From Alkalinema sp. RU_4_3 (GTDB taxonomy: Bacteria > Cyanobacteriota > Cyanobacteriia > Leptolyngbyales > Leptolyngbyaceae): 41,421 nucleotides of DNA. Under the pieces are notes generated by a model. It saw only the letters and a program-made list of their open reading frames with translations. It had not been told where the DNA came from and made no database searches. Made by a program: the position numbers and the translations under genes. Shown piece after piece: positions 18,537 through 27,276 of the stretch. Each line of letters begins with the position of its first letter. Positions within the stretch are counted from its first letter, which is position 1. Location of the stretch: assembly GCA_012031975.1 (NCBI GenBank), contig JAAUSA010000017.1, positions 1 through 41,421 of the forward strand. The letters run 5' to 3'.

Positions 18537-20027
18537 ATGGCAACAGAAGGTTCGTCCAACCGAATTAAGATCCTAGTAGTGGCATTTTGCTTCATAGTAT
18601 TGCCCTTAGTACTGCTGCTGTTGGCAATACAGCCCGCCCATGCCCGCGACCTGCCTGCCCCCAGCTCCGAGGCCAAATTCTATCGCGACCTGCAATTTCC
18701 CCCCCTCGCCGAAGTAAAGGTACCGAAATACGATCGATTCGTCCTCCCAAACGGGCTGATCGTCTACCTCATGGAAGATCGCGACCTACCCCTAATTAGC
18801 GGCACCCTCCTAATGCATGGAGGCGATCGCTACGACAAACCCTCTCAAACAGGCCTCGGGAGCCTAGCCGGAGACCTCCTGCGGGCGGGCGGAACCAAGC
18901 TTCACACAGCCGATCAGCTCAATGGGATTCTGGAGCAGAAGGCCGCCATGATCGAAAGCGGTGTCGATAGCAACTCAGTTTCTGTCAGCTTCCGGGGCCT
19001 GCGCTTCGACTTTCCGGAGCTATTTAGCCTGTTTGCCGAGGTGGTCCAGAAGCCCGCCTTTGACCCAAACCAACTCGAACTGCTCAAACTCCAGTCCAGG
19101 GGCGGCATCGAGCGCCGCAACGACGATCCAGGCTCCATCGCCAGCCGCGAGCTGAACAAGCTGATCTATGGCGCCACCAGTCCCTACGCCAGTCAGATCG
19201 AGTACAAGACAATCGCGGCGATCGATCGCCCCAGCATCGAAGCCTTCTACCGCCGCTGGGTGGTGCCAAAGGGCAATATTTTGGGGATCTATGGGGACTT
19301 TGATGCGACCCAGGTGCGAACCGAGATTGAAGCCAAGTTCGGCCAGTGGAGTCCGACGGCGGAACCTGCTCCAGCGGTGGCAGAGGTCAAGCAACAGCAG
19401 ATCGGTGGGGTCTTTTTTGTCGATCAGCCCCAGCTCAACCAAAGTCAGGTGCAGATAGGCCATCTCGGCGGCAAGAGTGATAGTCCCGACTACCCGGCCC
19501 TGTCGGTAATGGATGAGGTCCTCAATGGCTTTGGGGCCAGGTTATTTAATGAGGTGCGATCGCGCCAGGGCCTAGCCTATTCGGTCTATGCGAGCTGGAG
19601 TCCGGGGGAGGATTATCCGGGGATGTTTTTGGCCGGGGGTGAGACGCGATCGGCGGCGACGGTGCCCTTGATTCGATCGGTGCGCAGGGAGATCGATCGG
19701 ATTCGCCAGGAACCGATCAGCGAGGTGGAGCTAACGGCGGCCAAGGATACGGTGCTGAATGCCTTTGTGTTTCAGTTTCAGTCGCCCGTTCAGACGCTGT
19801 CGCGGTTGATTCAGTATGAGTTTTTGGGCTATCCGGCGGACTTTTTGCAGCGCTACCGTGCTCGTGTCGAGGCGACGACGGTGGCGGATGTGCTGCGGGT
19901 GGCCCAGACCTATTTGCAACCCGATCGCTTGGTGACGCTGGTGGTGGGGAATCGATCGCAGATTAAGCCGGGGCTGGCTGAACTGGGCCGAGTGAAGACC
20001 TTGGATATTATGATTCCGCAGCCTTAG
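18537..20027 (+). CDS. M16 family peptidase-like protein, non-catalytic subunit type
   Basis: 496 residues with an N-terminal membrane/signal segment (ILVVAFCFIVLPLVLLLLAI, then AHA before the mature part). The M16 fold is recognisable (YDRFVLPNGLIVYLMEDRDL, GFGARLFNEVRSRQGLAYSV, YPGMFLAGGETRS). The place of the HxxEH zinc motif is taken by SLAGDLLRAGG, so zinc chemistry is not expected. Two-subunit M16 systems often pair a catalytic and a glycine-rich non-catalytic subunit. The gene lies about 115 bases after the HxxEH gene on the same strand. The stop is 9 bases from the end of the convergent methyltransferase gene. Confidence 0.88.
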   Translation: MATEGSSNRIKILVVAFCFIVLPLVLLLLAIQPAHARDLPAPSSEAKFYRDLQFPPLAEVKVPKYDRFVLPNGLIVYLMEDRDLPLISGTLLMHGGDRYDKPSQTGLGSLAGDLLRAGGTKLHTADQLNGILEQKAAMIESGVDSNSVSVSFRGLRFDFPELFSLFAEVVQKPAFDPNQLELLKLQSRGGIERRNDDPGSIASRELNKLIYGATSPYASQIEYKTIAAIDRPSIEAFYRRWVVPKGNILGIYGDFDATQVRTEIEAKFGQWSPTAEPAPAVAEVKQQQIGGVFFVDQPQLNQSQVQIGHLGGKSDSPDYPALSVMDEVLNGFGARLFNEVRSRQGLAYSVYASWSPGEDYPGMFLAGGETRSAATVPLIRSVRREIDRIRQEPISEVELTAAKDTVLNAFVFQFQSPVQTLSRLIQYEFLGYPADFLQRYRARVEATTVADVLRVAQTYLQPDRLVTLVVGNRSQIKPGLAELGRVKTLDIMIPQP

Positions 20028-20036
20028 AACAGTCGC

Positions 20037-21212
20037 CTAGGCAGCCCTTGGCTCAAGCTGCGTTGGGAGGTTGATGGTTCGATCCAGTTTCAGGCGAATG
20101 ATCTGTTGGGCGAGCTGCGCTGAGATCAGGGGCGGCACCGCATCACCGATTTGGTTGTATTTGGCCGAGAGCGGCCCCTCGAAAAAATAGTCGGGTGGAA
20201 AGCCCTGGAGTAGGGACATTTCCCTAACAGTAAGGAGCCGATCTTGTTCGGGATGGACATAGCGGCCATTGCCGACATGCCCGCATTCACGGGTGATCGT
20301 TGCCGCCACAGCATCCCACTCCAGCCGACCGTAAACATCTGGAAAAGAGCCCGGTCTAGCGCGGAACATAGATGGAATCAAGAGTCTCTGCTTTTCTTCC
20401 TCGGAAATATTGGGATCGCCCATCACATCGCCCCAGGACCCTCCATCCTTCGGAATGGCGCAAATGCGCGATCGCACCGTGGATGTCATACCAGGGGAGA
20501 CATGCATCGGATCTGAAGCATGGGCTTCCCCCGCTTCAACGCAAGGCAACTTAGCGATTACATCCCAGACAGTCTTCTTAGCTGGCCATGGAGTAAGTGG
20601 GGATTCAGGCAACCCGCGCGATCGGCAGGCGATGACTAATGCTCTTTCCCGTCTTTGGGGTAGTCCGTAGTTTGAGAGTTCATGGATATCTGCATAGACC
20701 GAGTAGCCTAGGAATCTTAATTTATCGAGAAGAAATTGAAAGTGATGTTGGTGCTTGCCTCTCAATAGCTCCTTTACATTTTCCATCACAAAAAAATCCG
20801 GGAGAAACGCTTCAACAAACAGAGCCGTGCGGGCAACCAGTTGGTTACGTGGATCATCCACCAAGTGATTTCTAGCATTTTTCTGAGAAAACCCCGTACA
20901 AGGAGGGCAGGCAAGCAATATATCTAACTCACCGCTTTCCAACCCCAGCGTTTCACGGTAACTTTGAGGATCCAAGATCATCAAATCAGCATTCTTGGGC
21001 TCAATTCCAATATTTCTAGCGTAGGTCGCATTGCACCGAGTGGAGGCTGCCTTGTGCTTACCTTTTCCGGGTTTAGCAACCTCTCGATCAACGGCCCCAA
21101 TGATCTCGAAATAATCTCTATATGCAGAAAAGCCAGAACTCATCCCGCCGCAGCCTGAGAACAGATCGACGACTTTCCATCGGACATTTGGCTGCGGAAC
21201 ATTAATAACCAT
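20037..21212 (-). CDS. DNA (cytosine-5) methyltransferase of a restriction-modification system
   Basis: 391 residues from ATG 21212; a longer frame to 21299 would run over the operator-like repeats. Motif I VVDLFSGCGG (about 14-23), motif IV ACPPCTGFSQ with catalytic Cys105, motif VI MENVKE (about 143-148), motif VIII GLPQRRERAL, then a target recognition region and motif IX/X (AATITRECGH, LTVREMSLLQGFPPDYFFEG). All catalytic elements look intact. It transfers a methyl group from S-adenosylmethionine to C5 of cytosine in a target not deducible here. It is divergent from the ribbon-helix-helix gene and nuclease, the usual arrangement for protecting the host from the partner nuclease. Confidence 0.92.
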   Translation of the reverse strand: MVINVPQPNVRWKVVDLFSGCGGMSSGFSAYRDYFEIIGAVDREVAKPGKGKHKAASTRCNATYARNIGIEPKNADLMILDPQSYRETLGLESGELDILLACPPCTGFSQKNARNHLVDDPRNQLVARTALFVEAFLPDFFVMENVKELLRGKHQHHFQFLLDKLRFLGYSVYADIHELSNYGLPQRRERALVIACRSRGLPESPLTPWPAKKTVWDVIAKLPCVEAGEAHASDPMHVSPGMTSTVRSRICAIPKDGGSWGDVMGDPNISEEEKQRLLIPSMFRARPGSFPDVYGRLEWDAVAATITRECGHVGNGRYVHPEQDRLLTVREMSLLQGFPPDYFFEGPLSAKYNQIGDAVPPLISAQLAQQIIRLKLDRTINLPTQLEPRAA

Positions 21213-21242
21213 AGCAAGACAAGAGATGGATGCCGACAAAAG

Positions 21243-21314
21243 TGTAACACATTGTGAGACAGACACCATGAATAACGTTTGGTAGGGTTCTTGTAACACA
21301 ATGATTCACAATGT
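21243..21314. promoter_or_regulatory. Candidate operator in the divergent restriction-modification promoter
   Basis: Box A, TGTAACACATTGTGA (21243-21257), and box B (21292-21314) share the direct repeat TGTAACACA at 21243 and 21292. They also form an inverted repeat: ACATTGTGA at 21249-21257 against TCACAATGT at 21306-21314. Box B ends 9 bases before the ribbon-helix-helix ATG and box A lies 30 bases before the methyltransferase ATG. Repeated short half-sites are the usual target type of ribbon-helix-helix proteins. The sequence repetition is seen; the regulation is inferred. Confidence 0.55.
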
Positions 21315-21323
21315 CTTTCGTTT

Positions 21324-21518
21324 ATGCCAAGAGTACCCAAGACTGAATTCCTGCAGATCAGGCTAACTCAAGAAGATCGCGAAAGAATTACGCTTGTTGC
21401 CGCTAGAGAGCATTTAGAACCATCGACATGGGCCAGACAGGTTCTACTGAAGTCCCTGGAAGACTGGGAAAAACTCAACTTGCCCGATCAAGAGACTGAG
21501 TCTGGGGGCGCTAGATAA
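21324..21518 (+). CDS. Small ribbon-helix-helix protein, possible restriction-modification regulator
   Basis: 64 residues with the Arc/MetJ-type layout: one strand (EFLQIRLTQ), helix A (EDRERITLVAAREHLE) and helix B (PSTWARQVLLKSLEDWEK). The acidic C-terminal tail is disordered-looking. It starts at ATG 21324 just after repeated TGTAACACA/TCACAATGT boxes, and its stop overlaps the ATG of the nuclease gene (TAATG), so the two are coupled. Classical restriction controllers are helix-turn-helix proteins; a ribbon-helix-helix protein in this position is less usual. An antitoxin-like or plasmid-type regulator is the alternative. Confidence 0.7.
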   Translation: MPRVPKTEFLQIRLTQEDRERITLVAAREHLEPSTWARQVLLKSLEDWEKLNLPDQETESGGAR

Positions 21519-22291
21519 TGCCTGATTTTGAGGCGCTGTTGGCGCAGTTAAATGAGATGGCTCCACAGCTTTCCTCGACCAGACTCACCCTATTGAATCG
21601 GATGGCATCAGCGCTACAGGTGAGGTTCGACATTGTACTTAACCCAGAGAGCGATATTGCCACCCCTTTGTTTTCTGAATATTTTGCCAGTCGGTTGTTG
21701 ATTCACCACGCAGTGGTGGAGGAAAACCTGCATAAGAAGTCGTTTGAATATCTCTTCCGAGATGCCTTGCGGCACGATGGTAGGACAGCCCAGATTACAG
21801 CGAGTTCTGTGCATCCGGGAGCCGACATAGTCGTGGATGGGACCAGAATTTCCCTCAAAACTGAGGCTTCAAAGGACATTCGAGAGAGGAAGATTACTAT
21901 CTCCAAATTCATGGAGGCACGCTGGATTCGAGATCAGGATGCGCTGGGTTTGGCGCAGCTCGGCTCTGAAAAGCTGCGTGAGCATCTGGCAGGTTACGAT
22001 CGAATTTTCATGCTGCGTGCCTTCAACCGCCAAAAAGGTCAGATGAACTATCATCTGGTGGAAATCCCCCATCGTCTACTGACCCTAGCGTTGAACTTGG
22101 ACCCCAGTGACGTAACACTAAACCCCGGTCGCAGTGGCGGCGGTAGCGCCCTATGCCAAGACCAGGGCTTAGATGTCTTTACACTTAGGTTTGATGGCAG
22201 CGTTGAAAAAGTAACAATTACGAACCTACGGGTTGACCTTTGTATCACCCATGCAAAGTGGAATATTCCGCTGGGACATAACTATGTGTGA
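21518..22291 (+). CDS. Probable type II restriction endonuclease (PD-(D/E)xK type)
   Basis: 257 residues. The core [20 protein letters not shown] places Asp103 nine residues before Ser112-x-Lys114, a PD-(D/E)xK-like arrangement in which the middle acidic residue is Ser, with Glu116 just after. Glutamates 68-69 in the preceding helix could complete the metal site. Context is the main support: it follows the ribbon-helix-helix gene with overlapping start and stop, and lies beside an intact cytosine-5 methyltransferase. I do not recognise the specificity family. The last 8 bases overlap the macrodomain gene. The GC content appears lower than in flanking housekeeping genes. Confidence 0.65.
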   Translation: MPDFEALLAQLNEMAPQLSSTRLTLLNRMASALQVRFDIVLNPESDIATPLFSEYFASRLLIHHAVVEENLHKKSFEYLFRDALRHDGRTAQITASSVHPGADIVVDGTRISLKTEASKDIRERKITISKFMEARWIRDQDALGLAQLGSEKLREHLAGYDRIFMLRAFNRQKGQMNYHLVEIPHRLLTLALNLDPSDVTLNPGRSGGGSALCQDQGLDVFTLRFDGSVEKVTITNLRVDLCITHAKWNIPLGHNYV

Positions 22292-22799
22292 GAAAATTGG
22301 GATATTACAGGGGGACATTACCACCTTTGCCTTCGATGCGATCGTCAATGCCGCCAACGAATCCCTCCTGGGCGGCGGCGGTGTCGATGGGGCAATCCAT
22401 CGGGCTGCTGGGCCGCAGTTGCTAGCCGAATGTCGATCGCTGCGCGGCTGCCCCACAGGCCAGGCCAAACTTACCCAGGGCTACAATCTCCCGGCGAAAT
22501 ATGTCATTCACACGGTGGGACCTGTCTGGCAGGGGGGCGATCTCCAGGAACCCTCTCTCCTCGCCTCCTGCTACCGAGAATCCCTGAATCTAGCGGTCCA
22601 AACGGGCGTCAAGACGATCGCTTTCCCGGCCATTAGCTGCGGCGTCTATGGCTATCCCTTGGAACAGGCGGCGGCTATTGCGATCCAAACGACGGCGGAG
22701 GTCCTGGCTACGACGGCAACGGCCCTAGAGGGTGTGGCCTTTGTTTGCTTTCGCGACGAAGTTTATGATGCCTATTTGGAGGCGTTTGGGGCATTATAG
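22284..22799 (+). CDS. Macrodomain protein (O-acetyl-ADP-ribose deacetylase type)
   Basis: 171 residues from ATG 22284; earlier in-frame starts lack family similarity. The whole protein is one MacroD/YmdB-type domain: [20 protein letters not shown], the loop [30 protein letters not shown], and [17 protein letters not shown]. The Asn-Ala-Ala-Asn and Gly-rich ligand loops are intact. Family members hydrolyse O-acetyl-ADP-ribose or remove ADP-ribose from proteins or nucleic acids. Its start lies inside the last 8 bases of the endonuclease gene, implying cotranscription and possibly reinitiation. This could be a chance neighbour or part of the defence island. Confidence 0.9.
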   Translation: MCEKIGILQGDITTFAFDAIVNAANESLLGGGGVDGAIHRAAGPQLLAECRSLRGCPTGQAKLTQGYNLPAKYVIHTVGPVWQGGDLQEPSLLASCYRESLNLAVQTGVKTIAFPAISCGVYGYPLEQAAAIAIQTTAEVLATTATALEGVAFVCFRDEVYDAYLEAFGAL

Positions 22800-22852
22800 G
22801 CGAACTAGAATAGAGGGCATTCTCCCTTGCAGTTTCCCCTGGCAATTTTCCC

Positions 22853-23491
22853 ATGTCTACCTCGCTCCGCCTCCTGCCGATCGCCCTCCTCCTCGCAAGC
22901 TGCCAAGCCGTCCCCCTACCCTCGGCCAGCTCTAACAAACCCAGCCCCCGGCCCATTCCCCCCGTGATGCCGAACAAGCCTGTGCGAGTGCCGGAGAACC
23001 TGAATGTACGATCGGGCTTCAAAGTCGCTGACACCAAAACTTCTGCTAAACCTGCCACAACGGGCAAAAAGCCAAAACCCGGCAGCAAAGCACCCGCCCC
23101 AGCCGCCAACGACCCCGCCATTCTCCAGCGCCTAGAGGAAGCCGAAGACAAGGCCGCCAGCGCCCAGAGTTTGCAATCGAATGCCCAGACCAAGGACGAC
23201 TGGAACCTGGTGTTCGATCGCTGGAAAAAGGCGATCGACCTGCTCTCTGGTCTACCCCAAAAGCCCGCCAATGTCCAGAAAAAGTTGGCCGAATACCAGG
23301 CCAACCTAGCGACCGCCACCCGCGAGGCCCAAGGCTCCCTCAATCGCCCGGTCTCCAACCAGCCGATTCCCGTGGGCAACAGCGGCGGTCGCCCCGTGAT
23401 CGTCACCTCCGGCGAAGGCAAGCCCGGCGAAGGCGGCAAACCTCCCGAGGGTGGCAAACCCCCGGAAGCCGCACCCCAGAAGTCGCCCTAG
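22853..23491 (+). CDS. Putative lipoprotein, Pro/Lys-rich
   Basis: 212 residues. A short signal peptide ends in the lipobox LLLAS|C at residues 12-17, so the mature protein should be lipid-anchored. After it come a Pro/Lys/Ala-rich linker, a helical central part (ILQRLEEAEDKAASAQSLQS through LAEYQANLATATREAQG) with coiled-coil-like heptads, and a low-complexity tail with repeated GEGGKPPEGGKPPE-type units. No catalytic motif was seen. It is followed by the SIMPL-domain gene on the same strand 68 bases later. Function unknown; envelope location inferred. Confidence 0.7.
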   Translation: MSTSLRLLPIALLLASCQAVPLPSASSNKPSPRPIPPVMPNKPVRVPENLNVRSGFKVADTKTSAKPATTGKKPKPGSKAPAPAANDPAILQRLEEAEDKAASAQSLQSNAQTKDDWNLVFDRWKKAIDLLSGLPQKPANVQKKLAEYQANLATATREAQGSLNRPVSNQPIPVGNSGGRPVIVTSGEGKPGEGGKPPEGGKPPEAAPQKSP

Positions 23492-23559
23492 AAACCTGTT
23501 GCGATCGTCCTAATCTCCGCCATAATTCAAGTCCAACATTTGAACTGGGTGGGTGAGCT

Positions 23560-24286
23560 ATGCAACGGCTGTCGCGACTGTCAATTTTGTCCCTGGGGGT
23601 TTGGGCGATCATGGCCCTACCGTCCCTTGCCGAAACCCTGCTCTACCCCTCAGCCCAGGACAAAGCCATCATGGTCACGGGCATCGGCCTGATCAAAGCC
23701 AAGGCGACAAGTGCGGAGGTCCGTCTCAGCATTGGGGAAGACTTCCCCCTAGATGCAGGCACAGCGCCTGTCCCACCCAAACCGATCAGCGAAAAAGATC
23801 TCAATGCCATCGTTAATAGCCTGGTGCGATCGGGCCTCAAACCCGACCAAATTACGGCTCGAATAGGCGACGCCACCGAAGATGGCCCCCTCGTCCAAGC
23901 CGTGATCCCTGGTCAAGCTGGAAAATCCCACCGCCCCCAGCCTCGATCGCCTCCTCAAAGCAGCTAAAACTACTGCCGAAGACCAGAACCTTGGGGTGCT
24001 GCAATCTCAAGTCAGCTATAGCACCAGCAACTGCCAGGCCCTGGAGCAGCAAGCCTACGAAAAGGCCATTCAAGATGCGGGCTGGCGGGCAGAGGCGATC
24101 GCCAAGGCCACCCGACAAACCCTCAGCTCCACGCCATCGGTGGCGGAGGCATTTTATAACAGCCTGACGGGGAGCTGTGGGGATAGCAACGTGTTTGATC
24201 TGTTTGGAGCAGGCAAGGCTGGGGGCGATCGGCCTGAGGTGACCGTGCGCAAGGACTTGATGGTGACCTATCCGGTGGTGCGGTAG
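23560..24286 (+). CDS. SIMPL-domain (DUF541) periplasmic protein, frameshifted as given
   Basis: ATG 23560 gives a signal peptide (LSILSLGVWAIMALPSLA-E) and the start of a SIMPL/DUF541 domain (IMVTGIGLIKAKATSAEVRL). The frame is lost after AVI and resumes one base later as LVKLENPTAPSLDRLLKAAK, running to TAG 24286 with late cysteines (SNCQAL, TGSCGD). One extra C in the CCC at 23907-23909 explains it; a UGA just upstream in the second frame limits where the shift can be. Repaired length is about 241 residues. SIMPL proteins are periplasmic or outer-membrane-associated with poorly defined roles. Confidence 0.7.
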
Positions 24287-24336
24287 GGCGATCGCCTCGT
24301 CGTACAATCGATAGAATTAATTACTATTTCTCTGCC

Positions 24337-25335
24337 ATGACTTTAGGACCCTCTTCCAAACTCGACCTCGCGATCCGTCCCCGTCGTCTGCGCCGCAATG
24401 CCACCGTGCGCCGGATGGTTTCCCAGACCCAGTTGACGGCCAATGACCTGATCTACCCCCTGTTCATGATGGAGGGCGAAAACCAAAAGGTGGAAGTGGC
24501 CTCAATGCCGGGTTGCTATCGCTTTACCCTGGATCTGCTGGTCAAGGAAGTTCAAGAAGCTTTTGCCCTGGGGATTCCGGCCTTTGCGCTGTTTCCGATG
24601 GTGGATGATGCGCTCAAAGATAACGTCGGCACCGAAAGCTACAACCCCGATGGTTTGGTGCCCCGCGCGTTGAAGGCGATTAAAGCCGCTGTGCCTGAGT
24701 CAGTTTTGATTACGGATATTGCCCTCGATCCCTACAGCAGCGAAGGCCATGACGGCATCGTCAAGGACGGCGTGATTCTGAATGATGAAACCGTGGCGGT
24801 TTTGGTCAAGCAGGCCGTGATGCAGGCCCAGGCAGGTTCTGATTTTGTTGCCCCTTCGGACATGATGGATGGGCGGATTGGGGCGATCCGCACGGGGCTT
24901 GATGGCGCAGGCTTTACAGAAGTCGGCATCATCGCCTACACCGCCAAGTATGCCTCGGCCTACTATGGTCCCTTCCGGGATGCCCTGGATTCGGCGCCGA
25001 AGTTTGGGGACAAGAAGACCTATCAGATGGATGCGGCCAATTCCAATGAGGCGCTCCTTGAGGCTGAATTGGATGTTTCCGAAGGGGCGGACATCATCAT
25101 GGTGAAGCCAGCTTTGGCCTACATGGATATCATTTCCCTGCTCAAGCAAAACTTTAATACACCGATCGCCGCCTACAACGTCAGTGGTGAGTACGCCATG
25201 ATTAAGGCCGCAGCGGAAAAAGGCTGGATCGACGAGAAAAAGATCGTCCTCGAAACCCTGACCAGCATGAAGCGCGCCGGGGCCGATTTGATTCTGACCT
25301 ACTTTGCCAAGGATGTGGCCTTGATGCTGAAGTAG
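24337..25335 (+). CDS. hemB: Delta-aminolevulinic acid dehydratase (porphobilinogen synthase)
   Basis: 332 residues, full length. It condenses two 5-aminolevulinate molecules to porphobilinogen, the second committed step towards haem, chlorophyll and bilins. Schiff-base lysines are in GIIAYTAKYAS and DIIMVKPALAYMD. The metal-site segment reads DIALDPYSSEGHDG, with Asp and Ala where zinc enzymes have cysteines, so this is the magnesium-type enzyme usual in photosynthetic organisms. ATG 24337 has only an AT-rich stretch upstream. It is followed by a strong intrinsic terminator. Confidence 0.97.
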   Translation: MTLGPSSKLDLAIRPRRLRRNATVRRMVSQTQLTANDLIYPLFMMEGENQKVEVASMPGCYRFTLDLLVKEVQEAFALGIPAFALFPMVDDALKDNVGTESYNPDGLVPRALKAIKAAVPESVLITDIALDPYSSEGHDGIVKDGVILNDETVAVLVKQAVMQAQAGSDFVAPSDMMDGRIGAIRTGLDGAGFTEVGIIAYTAKYASAYYGPFRDALDSAPKFGDKKTYQMDAANSNEALLEAELDVSEGADIIMVKPALAYMDIISLLKQNFNTPIAAYNVSGEYAMIKAAAEKGWIDEKKIVLETLTSMKRAGADLILTYFAKDVALMLK

Positions 25336-25349
25336 AAGTTTGATCATTA

Positions 25350-25381
25350 AAACCCCCGCACCATTGATGGCGCGGGGGTTT
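25350..25381. terminator. Intrinsic terminator between hemB and a convergent lipoprotein gene
   Basis: AAACCCCCGC (25350-25359) pairs with GCGGGGGTTT (25372-25381) around a 12-base loop, followed by TCTTTTG on the plus strand. Reading the other way, the stem ends in TTTTAATG, so it may serve both hemB and the convergent gene ending at 25391. Confidence 0.85.
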
Positions 25382-25390
25382 CTTTTGTCG

Positions 25391-25942
25391 CTATTTGGCG
25401 CCCTTAACGTCGCAGTAGCCGTTGAACTCCTTGGCGATGCCCGCTTCTGTGGTATCCATGGTGTTCAGGGTCTTGGCGGCGGCTTCGATCGAGCTACTCG
25501 CTTCCTTAGCCTTGCCAGCACTGGCACTATCGGTCAAGTTGATCGAGCCCAGGGTTTCCATGCCCTTGATCATCTCTTCCATGGCCTTGATGCCATCGTT
25601 GTAGTTTTTGACGGCTCTGGTTTGGAAGCCGACGAGTTTTTCGTCCTGGAGTTTGACGGCTTCTAGGTCCTTGCTGAGTTTGGTGACATCGTCTTTAATC
25701 GTGCCCATCAGGCCAGCGACTTTTTTGGTGGCCGCCTGGACGCCCGCCGGATCCTTGGCGCTAGCAAACTCCTTCTCGATATCACCCTCCATGCCCTTCA
25801 CTTTCTTAGTAATGTCCTGGGCGCGATTCACCACCGTAGACAGGGAGTTGCATTGGGCCACTTTGGTGATGCCACAGCTGGCGAGGGAGAAGACGCAGAC
25901 TGCTGCTAGGGCGCCTTGGGTGGCAAGAAACCGATATTTCAT
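25391..25942 (-). CDS. Putative lipoprotein, helical, unknown function
   Basis: 183 residues. Signal peptide with lipobox SLAS|C (residues 19-23), then an almost entirely helical protein with Lys/Glu/Ala-rich heptads (AQDITKKVKGMEGDIEKEFA, AAGLMGTIKDD-like turns, LSKDLEAVKLQDEKLVGFQ) suggesting a helical bundle or coiled coil. A further pair of cysteines (C31 region and YCDVKG at the end) could form a disulphide. Single gene, convergent with hemB across a bidirectional terminator. I recognise no named family; an envelope-anchored role is inferred from the lipobox only. Confidence 0.7.
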   Translation of the reverse strand: MKYRFLATQGALAAVCVFSLASCGITKVAQCNSLSTVVNRAQDITKKVKGMEGDIEKEFASAKDPAGVQAATKKVAGLMGTIKDDVTKLSKDLEAVKLQDEKLVGFQTRAVKNYNDGIKAMEEMIKGMETLGSINLTDSASAGKAKEASSSIEAAAKTLNTMDTTEAGIAKEFNGYCDVKGAK

Positions 25943-26068
25943 GGGATACCTAAAGGTGATGATGGATTGGAATGGACGGATGCACCATCAATGTTTTTCT
26001 ATGTTTTAGGATACCCAGAGCGATGCAGCAGTTCCCCTAACTTAAGTCAGGTAGAAGTTCGCTAGAAC

Positions 26069-27276
26069 CTACGGCACAAACCGCACAAACTTCTTCTTCC
26101 CCAGTCGCATCACCTGGCCGAGTAGTTCCGCTGGGCTGTCAAACGTTAGGTTTGGATCGGTCACCTTCTCTCCATTCAGCGTCACACCGCCGTTCTGCAC
26201 CTGACGACGGGCCTCGGAACTGGTGGCCGAGAGCCCCGCTGCACTGACGAGATAAAACGCCTTGGCTGGGAAGGTCACGCCCGTAAGGGAAAACTCGGGT
26301 ACAGCTTCCGCCTGCCCACTGCCGCCGACTAGGGCCGCCGCATCCGCCTGGGCCTGCTTAGCCGCCGCCGCACCGTGGTACTGACTGACCACATCCAGGG
26401 CCAGGAGCTTCTGCTGATCGCGCGGGTTCTGCGGCAACTGGTCCAAAGGCAGATTCGTCAACAGCTCAAAGTACTGGGCGATCGCACTATCCGGCACCTT
26501 CTCCAACTTGGAGTACATACTCAGGGCGTCCTCATTCAGCCCCACATAGTTGCCCAGGGACTTGGACATCTTCTGCACCCCATCGGTCCCCGGCAGAATC
26601 GGCATCAGCAGGCCAAACTGCGGCTCCTGACCAAAGTGCCGCTGCAAGTCCCGTCCCACGGCCAGGTTAAACTTCTGGTCGGTGCCGCCCAGTTCCACGT
26701 CGGACGCGATCGCCACGGAGTCATAGCCCTGCATCAGCGGGTAGAGAAACTCATGGAGGTAGATCGGATTGCCCTGACGGTAGCGATCGTTGAAGCCCTC
26801 CTTGGCCAACATCTGCCCCACGGTCATAGTGGCCAGGAGTTCCAAGGTTTTGGGCAAGTTCAGTTCCTTGAGCCATTCGGAGTTGTAGCGAATCTCCAGG
26901 CGACCCGGCGTATCGAAGTCCAGAATGGGCCTGACCTGATCGAGGTAGGTCTGGGCGTTGGCCAGCACCTGCTCCTCAGTGAGCTGTTTGCGCACCTCGG
27001 ACTTGCCCGTTGGATCCCAATCCGAGCCGTGAAGTCGCCAATAATCAGCACCGCCGTATGGCCCGCATCTTGGAAGGCCCGCAGCTTGCGAAACAAAGTG
27101 CTGTGGCCCAGGTGGATGTCGCTGCCCGTGGGATCAATGCCCAGCTTGATGCGGAGAGGGCGATCGCCCTTGCCGATTCGGGCGGCCAAATTCTCAGCGC
27201 CATCGCTCGAAGTCGGCTGATCTGGAAAAATTTCAACAATGCCCCGATGGAGCCAAGCCAGGCGAGAATCGCTCAT
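26069..27276 (-). CDS. tyrS: Tyrosyl-tRNA synthetase, frameshifted as given
   Basis: Reconstructed length about 402 residues. The N-terminal part from ATG 27276 has the HIGH-like signature DIHLGHST and IGDFTARIG. The frame then breaks, and [20 protein letters not shown] continues in the next frame with the tyrosine-binding [20 protein letters not shown], the KMSKS loop and an S4 RNA-binding domain at the C-terminus. The coding strand reads ATTGGGATCCAACG where IGDPTGKSE requires ATTGGGGATCC, so one G is missing at 27016-27018 (CCC on the plus strand). The enzyme charges tRNA-Tyr and is normally essential, so the lesion is probably a sequence error. Confidence 0.92.

Noticed and set aside
21213-21299. 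Longer methyltransferase start reaching 21299
   Set aside because: It would place coding sequence across the repeated TGTAACACA/TCACAATGT boxes and add residues before motif I that are not family-like.
23560-23967. Separate short secreted protein ending at 23967
   Set aside because: Its last 20 codons are Pro/Ser/Arg-rich out-of-frame text, and the next frame continues the same SIMPL protein.
27016-27018. Programmed ribosomal frameshift in tyrS
   Set aside because: There is no slippery heptamer or downstream structure, and such a mechanism is not known for tyrS. A missing G is simpler.
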